A DNA stretch of 13,426 bases from an uncultured Bacilli bacterium (GTDB lineage Bacteria; Bacillota_I; Bacilli_A; RF39; UBA660): NCBI GenBank assembly GCA_944332505.1, contig CALVKC010000023.1, positions 1 to 13,426 of the forward strand, written 5' to 3'. Both the position numbers and the translations under genes were made by a program. Position 1 is the first letter of the stretch. The number at the start of each line of letters is the position of its first letter. Shown here piece after piece: positions 1-6,194 of this stretch. Under the pieces are notes generated by a model. It saw only the letters and a program-made list of their open reading frames with translations, did not search any database and was not told the DNA's origin.

Positions 1-51
1 TCGTGGTTATTTCTTTTTAATATAGTTAAAATTGTTATAGTAGGTGTAATT
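1..51 (+). other. Left window edge upstream of the surface-protein gene
   Basis: These 51 bases hold the ribosome binding site of the first gene (AGGTG near 41-45, about 6 bases before the ATG) and no recognisable promoter. The frame of the first gene stays open back to the window edge without a stop, so a longer N-terminus cannot be formally excluded. Frame 2 closes with TAG at 23-25 and frame 3 with TAA at 18-20; either could be the end of an upstream gene. No product can be assigned. Confidence 0.4.
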
Positions 52-1794
52 ATGAAAAATAAAAAAAGAAATTTAATAATATTTAGTACATTTATAATAT
101 TAGTAATAGGAATATACTTAATTGTTCCTAAAACAAAAGAAGAAGTAGAAGATAAAACAAAAACAAATGTAAATACAAATGGATTTTTAACTTTAATGTT
201 AGAACAAGATGATGGAACTTATAAAAGATCTTCTGCTAGTACATGGCCGGGGGATGGTTATGCTTTTAATAATGAACTATCCGGTTGTGAAAGAGGTGGA
301 GAATTAGTATATGATAGAGAAACAAATATAGTAAAATTAATAAGTGGTGGATCAGATAAATGTTATGTATATTTTGATAAATATAATGTGGTAGAGATAA
401 GTAATGTAAGTACTTCAACAACTTATAATAGTATAACTGTAACAGTAAAAACCTCTGGAGGAGAAAATCCTGTAGATAAATATTACTTTAGTATAGATGG
501 AGGAAATAGTTATCAAGAAAGTAGTACACCAAGTTATACATTTAGTAATTTAACAATGAATCATGAATACACTATCCAAGTGTATGCAAGGGATACACTT
601 GGATATGAATCAAACGAAGAGATAATAGAAGTAACAACAGATAATTATGTAAATCCTACAGTCAATAGTGTAACTGTAACAGATACAACAACAAATTCAA
701 TAAGTATAAGAGTAAGTGCAAGTGGAGGAACAAATAGTGTAGCAACATATTACTATTCAATAAATAATGGAGCATACTCAAGTAGTAGCAGTAATACCAA
801 AACATTTACAGGATTAAGCAAAGGAACAACATACACAATAAAAGTATATGTAAAAGATACCAACGGAGTAGATTCAGCAGTATATACAACAAGTGCTGAA
901 ACAGAAAATTTAACATATATATGTACAACAGGAACAAATTTAGCAACATGTATAAAAAGTCAATATACAAGCCAAGGGACAAATGGAATATATTATCATA
1001 CAAGTAGTCTAGCAAATAGTGCGGCAGACAATAGTTATAGATATGCCGGAGCAAATCCAAATAATTATGTATGCTTTGGTTCAACAGCAAGCACATGTCT
1101 AAATGATAACTTATATCGAATCATTGGAGTATTTGGTTCAGAAGTAAAACTAATAAAAGCGGATTATACAACCACAACAATGATAGGCTCAGGAGGAGAT
1201 TATTACGGAGCATACTCATCTCCAACATCAAATTATAAAGGAAGTATGAATACAAGTAATATAGCAGGTTATTACTGGAATTATAGTAATGGAGAAAGTT
1301 CAACAAACACATGGAGTGAATCAAGACTAAATAACACAAATTTAAAGAGTTCATATATAAGTTATATAGGACCAACATGGAGTAATAAAATAGCAACGCA
1401 CACATGGTATGTAGGAGGATATTCAACAGTAAGTGCAACCCCAAAAACATGGTATAATGCCGAAAGTAGTGGAACAACATATAGTGCAAAAATAGGATTA
1501 ATGTATATAAGTGATTATGGATATGCAGCAAGCAATAGTTATTGGACAACAAATATTGGTTATTATAGTAGTGCAGTAAATAATAATTGGATGTACATGG
1601 GACTAGCCGAATGGACAATTTCTCGTCGCTCGAGTAAATCCAATAGTGCCATTAGGGTGGGCTATATGGGTACTCTCACCTACAATTATGTGTACTCTTA
1701 CGACGCTGCGGTCCGGCCGTCCTTTTATCTAACATCTTCCACAACATATGTCTCCGGATCTGGGACTAGTAGTGATCCGATTAGGATAAATTAA
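52..1794 (+). CDS. Signal-anchored surface protein with two FN3-like modules and a C-terminal variable-type domain
   Basis: This 580-residue protein is probably exported and held in the membrane by its N-terminus: a basic start (MKNKKRN) is followed by a hydrophobic helix at about 8-25, and there is no LPXTG signal at the C-terminus. Residues ~44-110 form a small cap domain with Cys79 and Cys104, ending in DKCYVYFDK. Residues ~112-198 and ~199-286 are two tandem fibronectin-III-like modules. The C-terminal ~290 residues hold Cys pairs 291/300 and 341/349, a YRIIGVFG stretch at 355-362 and, near the end, WTISRR (521-526) and AVRPSFYL (553-560). Proteins of this architecture recur in gut Bacillota as adhesin-like surface proteins; that is family recollection, and the ligand is unknown. 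The start has an AGGTG site and lies just before the signal anchor. Codons from residue 524 onward are far more GC-rich than the rest, as if the end had been exchanged or diversified. A strong terminator follows. Confidence 0.85.
   Translation: MKNKKRNLIIFSTFIILVIGIYLIVPKTKEEVEDKTKTNVNTNGFLTLMLEQDDGTYKRSSASTWPGDGYAFNNELSGCERGGELVYDRETNIVKLISGGSDKCYVYFDKYNVVEISNVSTSTTYNSITVTVKTSGGENPVDKYYFSIDGGNSYQESSTPSYTFSNLTMNHEYTIQVYARDTLGYESNEEIIEVTTDNYVNPTVNSVTVTDTTTNSISIRVSASGGTNSVATYYYSINNGAYSSSSSNTKTFTGLSKGTTYTIKVYVKDTNGVDSAVYTTSAETENLTYICTTGTNLATCIKSQYTSQGTNGIYYHTSSLANSAADNSYRYAGANPNNYVCFGSTASTCLNDNLYRIIGVFGSEVKLIKADYTTTTMIGSGGDYYGAYSSPTSNYKGSMNTSNIAGYYWNYSNGESSTNTWSESRLNNTNLKSSYISYIGPTWSNKIATHTWYVGGYSTVSATPKTWYNAESSGTTYSAKIGLMYISDYGYAASNSYWTTNIGYYSSAVNNNWMYMGLAEWTISRRSSKSNSAIRVGYMGTLTYNYVYSYDAAVRPSFYLTSSTTYVSGSGTSSDPIRIN
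403..903 (+). repeat. Two tandem fibronectin-III-like coding modules
   Basis: Residues 118-196 (bases 403-639) and 205-284 (bases 664-903) align with each other at protein level. Shared landmarks in the same order are an S-I-T/S-V/I strand, SGG, YYFSI/YYYSI, a TF-x-x-L turn, the YTIxVYxxDT strand and a final T-rich linker. The DNA copies have diverged, so this is an old domain duplication rather than a recent one. The modules probably act as a stalk that holds the C-terminal domain away from the cell. Confidence 0.7.
1621..1740 (+). other. GC-rich candidate variable region at the 3' end of the surface-protein gene
   Basis: Starting at codon 524 (base 1621) composition changes abruptly. The 60 bases at 1621-1680 have 30 G/C and those at 1681-1740 have 28, against 20 and 18 in the two preceding 60-base lines and far less in neighbouring genes. 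Of 28 codons 524-551, 22 end in T or C and 10 end in C; the preceding 28 codons have 15 and 2. The reading frame is kept and the segment ends in AVRPSFYL, so it encodes a real part of the C-terminal domain. A run of codons of the form NNC/NNT is what adenine mutagenesis of AAC/AAT template codons would produce in a diversity-generating retroelement, but a swapped cassette could look the same. Confidence 0.45.
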
Positions 1795-1800
1795 GGAATT

Positions 1801-1831
1801 AACTGGTAAATAAATTATTTATCAGTTTTTT
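1801..1831 (+). terminator. Rho-independent terminator after the surface-protein gene
   Basis: AACTGGTAAAT (1801-1811) pairs with ATTTATCAGTT (1817-1827), with one G-U pair and a 5-base loop, and runs into six T residues (1826-1831). It lies 6 bases after the stop codon and separates the surface protein from the transporter operon. Confidence 0.8.
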
Positions 1832-1832
1832 A

Positions 1833-1861
1833 TTGCAATTAATAATTATATGTGATATAGT
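1833..1861 (+). promoter_or_regulatory. Promoter of the ABC transporter / GntR operon
   Basis: A -35 box TTGCAA (1833-1838) is followed after 17 bases by the -10 box TATAGT (1856-1861). TG at 1853-1854 gives an extended -10 (TGATATAGT). The transcription start would fall near 1868, inside the left arm of the inverted repeat described next. The spacing and the position directly after a terminator make this a well-supported vegetative-sigma promoter. Confidence 0.7.
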
Positions 1862-1889
1862 GTAATTGTACTATAACAGATAGTACAAT
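1857..1889 (+). promoter_or_regulatory. Probable operator: perfect 10-bp inverted repeat over the start site
   Basis: ATTGTACTAT (1865-1874) and ATAGTACAAT (1880-1889) are exact reverse complements separated by AACAG. A third, degenerate half-site, ATAGTGTAAT (1857-1866, 8 of 10 matches), overlaps the -10 box. The dyad covers the predicted start site and ends where the Shine-Dalgarno site GGAGG (1890-1894) begins. GntR-family dimers bind dyads of this size, and the operon's last gene encodes a YtrA-like GntR protein, so autorepression is the likely role. A hairpin in the mRNA that masks the ribosome site is an alternative. Confidence 0.65.
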
Positions 1890-1898
1890 GGAGGATAT

Positions 1899-2783
1899 AT
1901 GATAGAGATTAAGAATTTGAAGAAAAGTTTTGATGGCAATTATGTATTAGATAATCTTAATTGTAGGATACCTGATAATGTTATTTATGGTTTAGTTGGA
2001 GCTAATGGCTCTGGTAAATCGACATTACTTAGGTGTATCAATAGTATTTATAAAGCAGATAGTGGAGAGATACTTGTTGATGGAATAAGTTGTTATGATA
2101 ATGAAGAAGTAAAAAAAGATATGGTTTTTATTCCTGATGATTTATTTTTCTATCCGGGATATAGTTTATATGATACTGCTAAATATTATCAAAGTTTTTA
2201 TGAAAATTTTGATTTAGAATTTGTTTTTGATACTGCTCGTAAGTTAAAATTAGATATTAATAAAAGTATTAATGACTTTTCTAAAGGAATGCGACGTCAA
2301 TGTGCAATAATATGTGCTCTTGCTACTAATGCTAAATATATATTTTTAGATGAAACTTTTGATGGTATTGATCCGGTAGTAAGATTATTTTTTAAAAAAT
2401 TAATTGCTAAACAAATGGCTAAAAAAGATACAACAATTATTATGACTTCACATAATTTAAGAGAACTTGAAGATATTTGTGATAATTTAGGATTAATAAA
2501 TAGTCACAAAATAATATTAGAAAGTGATGTAAATGAATTAAAAACTGATATGTTAAAGGTCCAAATATCTTTTAAAGAAGACTTTGATAAAGATAAATTT
2601 AATAAATTAAATATTTTATATTATAAAAAAGTAGGTAAGGTTGCTACATTAATTATAAGTGATGCTAAAACTAGCAAAAAGTTTTTGGAGAGTTTAAATC
2701 CTCTTATACTTGATTATTTACCACTTACTTTAGAAGAAATATTTATTTATCAAATGGAGGTGTTAGGTTATGCATTTGAATAA
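1899..2783 (+). CDS. ABC transporter ATP-binding protein (YtrB/BcrA-like)
   Basis: This 294-residue protein is a cytoplasmic ATPase subunit that would power the permease encoded next to it. Walker A is GANGSGKST (34-42), the signature loop is FSKGM (127-131) in place of LSGGQ, Walker B is YIFLDE (147-152), and the switch histidine is H185. The SKGM form of the signature is usual in the BcrA/YtrB/NatA group of exporters with ABC-2-type permeases. The ~90 residues after the nucleotide-binding domain match the usual short C-terminal extension of these ATPases. It has a GGAGG site 4 bases before the ATG and is the first gene after the promoter and operator. Its stop overlaps the permease start by 14 bases, suggesting translational coupling. 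Substrate is unknown; in relatives, such operons respond to cell-wall antibiotics. Confidence 0.9.
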   Translation: MIEIKNLKKSFDGNYVLDNLNCRIPDNVIYGLVGANGSGKSTLLRCINSIYKADSGEILVDGISCYDNEEVKKDMVFIPDDLFFYPGYSLYDTAKYYQSFYENFDLEFVFDTARKLKLDINKSINDFSKGMRRQCAIICALATNAKYIFLDETFDGIDPVVRLFFKKLIAKQMAKKDTTIIMTSHNLRELEDICDNLGLINSHKIILESDVNELKTDMLKVQISFKEDFDKDKFNKLNILYYKKVGKVATLIISDAKTSKKFLESLNPLILDYLPLTLEEIFIYQMEVLGYAFE

Positions 2784-4509
2784 ATGGGTTAATTTTAAAT
2801 ATTTATATCAAAATTTAAAAAAATCTAAAACTTTACTTTTATTTATACTAGTTTTAGTACCTATTATTAATATTTGGATGGTAGGAACAAATATTATTAG
2901 TAAAGACTATGTTGTAGATTTTTCAATGCTTTATAAACTATCTAATATAATTGCTTTTATTTTACCTACTGCTTTAGCATTTATATTAATGGGTTTTGTC
3001 TTTAAAAGAAAAACAGTTGATTTTGTAATGAGTAAACCTATTAGCAAAAAACAAATATTTATATCCAACTTTATCGGAGGTTTTGGCTTTATTTTAGTTA
3101 TATTATTAATAAATTCTATTGGTTTTATATTTCTTAATTTATTTACCAGTTTATTTATTCCTTTTAGTGTAATACTAGATTATTTTTGTTATTCTTTAGT
3201 TACTTATATGTTTATTTTTATAATATCTTTATTAGCTATTGCAATATCAGGTAATATTAGTGGAACATTTGTTGTATTTTTATTATTACTACTTTTTGGG
3301 GCAAGTATTTCTTATATTAATTATGATATAAAAGATAAAAATACTAATGTATATTATATTTCAGAAAGTGAAAGTTATAAAGCTGATTTAACATATGATT
3401 ATACACTTATTACCCCATTAAATTATTATAGGTATGAAACTTATAATACTAATAGTATTATAAAAACATTAGTATTAAGTGTTGTTTATTTAGGACTTGC
3501 ATATATTATTTTTAATAAAAAATTAATGGAAAACTCTGAAGTTAGTTTTAAAAATAAATACTTATATAATATAATAAAAATATTCACTTATATTCCTATT
3601 TGTTATTTTTCTTATTTAATATTTAGTAGTGATAATATATTCTTAATTATTTCAATAATTATATGTGTTGTTTATTATATTGTATATGATTTAATATTAA
3701 GAAAAAAATTAGGAAATATTTATAAAAAAGGTGGAGAATTTCTAATAGTTAGTATATTTATATTTGGAGCGTTTGTATTAATAGGAAAATTATATGATAA
3801 AGATAAATTATTAGATATACCAGAAGTAGTAACTTTAGAATTTAATGATTATGATTTTAATTATGTTTATACTATTAAAATTAATGATAAAAATTTAATT
3901 AGTGAATTAATAAATGATAATATTTTTGATAATTATATTACAATGTATTTTGATAATAATTATTTTATATCTAAAGGAATAAGTGAAAGTTTATATGGCA
4001 AAATAATTAATTATGCTGATAAAAATGATTTATTAGATAAATATACAACAGATAATATAATACATATTACTTCTGCTAATAATAAAGGGTTAGTTTTGCC
4101 ATTAGATAATAAATTTAAAAATATGGTAATAGATGAATTAAATAATTATGATAGTGATAAATTAGAACAAGAATATATTTATTTATATAAATATGAAGAT
4201 CATAAAATTAAATATATATCTTTAGATATTTATAATAATTTAGATATATTAAATTATATAAAAGAAATTTATAATGAAGAGTTTTTAAAAAATATAAATA
4301 ATAATACAATTTTTATAAATAGTGATATAGAATATTTAGATGAAATTATTAATGAAAATAAAGATAGTTTTATTAATTTTTTAGAAGAACATAAAAATGA
4401 TAAGTTGACAAATGATACTCTTATATTATATAGTGGACTTGATAGATATTTTATAAATAAAGATGTGTTTTTATTGGAGTATGATAAGTATGTTGCAAAG
4501 GAAGAATAA
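2770..4509 (+). CDS. ABC-2-type permease with long C-terminal soluble domain
   Basis: This 579-residue membrane protein is the probable permease partner of the ATPase just upstream. Hydrophobic segments lie at about 21-39, 58-78, 103-130, 138-160, 165-185, 233-248, 270-286, 289-310 and 323-340. The cytoplasmic motif SKPISKKQIFISNF (88-101) resembles the LPxSRRQIF segment of ABC-2 permeases. After residue ~345 there are about 235 mostly polar residues rich in Asn, Asp and Ile with no further membrane helix; such a tail occurs in some YtrC/D-like permeases, but I cannot assign its fold. The ATG has GGAGGTG (2756-2762) 7 bases upstream, inside the ATPase gene. The regulator follows after only 2 bases. 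The strong AT codon bias matches its neighbours, so there is no sign of recent transfer. Confidence 0.8.
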   Translation: MHLNKWVNFKYLYQNLKKSKTLLLFILVLVPIINIWMVGTNIISKDYVVDFSMLYKLSNIIAFILPTALAFILMGFVFKRKTVDFVMSKPISKKQIFISNFIGGFGFILVILLINSIGFIFLNLFTSLFIPFSVILDYFCYSLVTYMFIFIISLLAIAISGNISGTFVVFLLLLLFGASISYINYDIKDKNTNVYYISESESYKADLTYDYTLITPLNYYRYETYNTNSIIKTLVLSVVYLGLAYIIFNKKLMENSEVSFKNKYLYNIIKIFTYIPICYFSYLIFSSDNIFLIISIIICVVYYIVYDLILRKKLGNIYKKGGEFLIVSIFIFGAFVLIGKLYDKDKLLDIPEVVTLEFNDYDFNYVYTIKINDKNLISELINDNIFDNYITMYFDNNYFISKGISESLYGKIINYADKNDLLDKYTTDNIIHITSANNKGLVLPLDNKFKNMVIDELNNYDSDKLEQEYIYLYKYEDHKIKYISLDIYNNLDILNYIKEIYNEEFLKNINNNTIFINSDIEYLDEIINENKDSFINFLEEHKNDKLTNDTLILYSGLDRYFINKDVFLLEYDKYVAKEE

Positions 4510-4511
4510 TA

Positions 4512-4868
4512 TTGAATATTCAAATAGATTATCAAAGTAGAATTCCTATATATGAGCAAATAGTATTAGAAGTAGAAAAGTTAGTTGCTTTAGGTATTTT
4601 AGTATCAAATGAACAAATACCAGCGATAAGGGAACTTGCTTATAATTTAGGAATAAATCCTAATACTGTTAAAAAAGCTTATGATACTCTAGAAAAACAT
4701 GGTGTAATTATTTCTAAATCTACTAAAGGAACTTATATTACTGATAATATAGATATTGTAAAAAATAGATTAATAAATAATATAATTGATGATATTAAAA
4801 GTAAAATAGGAGAGTTAGAAAATTTAGGAGTTAAAAAGGAAGAAATAAAAAAGAAAATAGATGTTTAA
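4512..4868 (+). CDS. GntR-family transcriptional regulator, YtrA subfamily
   Basis: This 118-residue protein is a short GntR regulator. Residues ~8-75 form the winged helix-turn-helix: PIYEQI at 12-17, then IPAIRELAYNLGINPNTV and KKAYDTLEKHG, which is the typical GntR recognition helix and wing. Only ~45 residues follow, rich in Lys, Glu and Ile and probably helical for dimerisation, with no ligand-binding domain. That marks the YtrA type, which sits in ABC transporter operons and represses them. The start codon is TTG, with AAGGAAG (4498-4504) about 7 bases upstream and 2 bases after the permease stop. The perfect dyad at 1865-1889 is its probable binding site. The end of the gene overlaps the terminator hairpin. 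Confidence 0.88.
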   Translation: MNIQIDYQSRIPIYEQIVLEVEKLVALGILVSNEQIPAIRELAYNLGINPNTVKKAYDTLEKHGVIISKSTKGTYITDNIDIVKNRLINNIIDDIKSKIGELENLGVKKEEIKKKIDV

Positions 4869-4889
4869 AGCATTTTCTTTTCTTTTTTT
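4847..4889 (+). terminator. Probable terminator overlapping the end of the GntR gene
   Basis: The A-rich left arm AAAAAAGAAAA (4847-4857) pairs with TTTTCTTTTTT (from 4878), and AGATG pairs with CATTT inside it, with a small internal loop and a 7-base loop around the stop codon. The right arm runs into seven T residues (4883-4889). The hairpin is almost all A-T, so it is weaker than the other two; its A-tract could also allow bidirectional termination. Confidence 0.5.
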
Positions 4890-4901
4890 ATGTGATAAAA
4901 T
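4873..4901 (+). promoter_or_regulatory. Promoter of the hisS-asnS-gatCAB operon
   Basis: An extended -10, TGATAAAAT (4893-4901), lies in TGTGATAAAAT, the same TGTG-led form as the other two promoters in this window. The -35 region (near 4873-4878, TTTTCT) is poor and falls in the terminator's T-rich arm, so recognition probably rests on the TG element. The transcript would start near 4908, only about 23 bases before the hisS start. Confidence 0.5.
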
Positions 4902-4930
4902 AAATAGGTAAGAAAAAGGAAGTGAGTAAA

Positions 4931-6181
4931 TTGATTACTAAACCAAAAGGAACTTATGATTTACTAGGTGTTGATGCTAAAATTAGTAATTATATTAATC
5001 ATGAAATAGAAGACTTTATGATAAATTATAATTATGAATATATTAGAACTCCAGTTTTTGAAGCAACAGAATTATTTCATCGAACAGTGGGTGATGGAAC
5101 TGATATTGTAACTAAAGAAACTTATGATTTTAAAGATAGAGGAGATAGAAATATTACACTTAGACCAGAAGGTACTGCAGGAGTAGTTAGAAGTGTAATT
5201 GAGAATAAGTTATATGGTAATAAAAATGATCCAATTAAATTATATTACAATGAAACTATGTATCGTTATGAAAGACCTCAATCTGGAAGATTTAGAGAAT
5301 TTACTCAATTTGGGATAGAAGTATTTAATAGTGATGATGCTTTAATTGATGCTGAAGTTATTAGTTTAGGATATAATTTACTTGTTAGTTTGGGTTTAGA
5401 TGATGTAGTAGTTAAAATTAATACATTGGGTGATGCACAAACTAGAGAAAATTATACTAATGCATTAGTTAGTTATTTCAAACCTCATATAAATGATTTA
5501 TGTGAAGATTGTCAAAAAAGAATTAAGACTAACCCATTGAGAATACTTGATTGTAAAGTAGATAAAGATAGTGAAGTACTTAAAAATGCTCCAAAGATTA
5601 GTGATTATATTTCTAAAGAATCTAAAGAAAGATTTAATAAATTAAAAACATATTTAGATAATTTAGATATTAATTATGAAGTTGATGAAAATATAGTTAG
5701 AGGTTTAGATTATTATGATGAATGTGTTTGGGAATATATGCTTGATGATGGTATTGCCCTTGGTGGTGGTGGTCGTTATAATAGTTTAGTAGAAAACTTG
5801 GGTGGTCCTCACTTACCAGGGATTGGTTTTGCCTTAGGTATTGAAAGAATAATTCTTAAATTAAAGGATAAAATAAGTGATAAAAAACTAGAAAATATGA
5901 TTGATGTATATATAATGAGTGTATCTGAAGAAGAAAAGATATATGCATTAAAGATATCTCAAGATTTAAGACTTAATAATGTTATAACAGAAATTAATGG
6001 TAATAATTTAAGTTTAAAATCACAGTTTAAAGTTGCTGATACATTAAATGCTAAATTTTTAATTATATTAAAAAATGAAGATTTGCAAAAAGGATTAATT
6101 ACTGTTAAAGATAATGTAACTAAAGAAGAAGTAATAATAGATGAATCTGAAATAGTTGATTATATTCTTGGTGTGATATAA
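4931..6181 (+). CDS. hisS: Histidyl-tRNA synthetase
   Basis: This cytoplasmic class II synthetase attaches histidine to tRNA(His). Numbered from TTG at 4931 (416 residues), it opens with the standard PKGTYDLLG. It has the TLRPEGTAG segment (76-84), motif 2 with YRYERPQSGRFREFTQFG (111-128), the histidine-binding segment RGLDYYDECVWEY (257-269), ALGGGGRYNSL (276-286), and motif 3 GIGFALGIERI (297-307). A C-terminal anticodon-binding domain fills about 325-416. Length is normal for the family. A GTG start at 4922 would add three residues, but it lies directly against AGGA (4917-4920). The TTG at 4931 has that site 10 bases upstream and gives the usual M-I-x-K-P-K-G N-terminus, so I prefer it. 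It is the first gene of the tRNA-charging operon. Confidence 0.96.
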   Translation: MITKPKGTYDLLGVDAKISNYINHEIEDFMINYNYEYIRTPVFEATELFHRTVGDGTDIVTKETYDFKDRGDRNITLRPEGTAGVVRSVIENKLYGNKNDPIKLYYNETMYRYERPQSGRFREFTQFGIEVFNSDDALIDAEVISLGYNLLVSLGLDDVVVKINTLGDAQTRENYTNALVSYFKPHINDLCEDCQKRIKTNPLRILDCKVDKDSEVLKNAPKISDYISKESKERFNKLKTYLDNLDINYEVDENIVRGLDYYDECVWEYMLDDGIALGGGGRYNSLVENLGGPHLPGIGFALGIERIILKLKDKISDKKLENMIDVYIMSVSEEEKIYALKISQDLRLNNVITEINGNNLSLKSQFKVADTLNAKFLIILKNEDLQKGLITVKDNVTKEEVIIDESEIVDYILGVI

Positions 6182-6194
6182 AGAAAGGAATATT

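Noticed and set aside
806..1618. Long open frames on the minus strand within the surface-protein gene (806-1096 and 1121-1618).
   Set aside because: Their translations are low-complexity Leu/Tyr/Asn strings that mirror the AT-biased codons of the + strand gene, without plausible domains. They are shadows.
1755..1779. The CGGATC/GATCCG inverted repeat as a transcription terminator.
   Set aside because: It lies inside the coding region with no T-run after it; the real terminator is at 1801-1831.
4922..4933. GTG at 4922 as the hisS start.
   Set aside because: It abuts the Shine-Dalgarno core AGGA (4917-4920). The TTG at 4931 is correctly spaced and gives the usual HisRS N-terminus.
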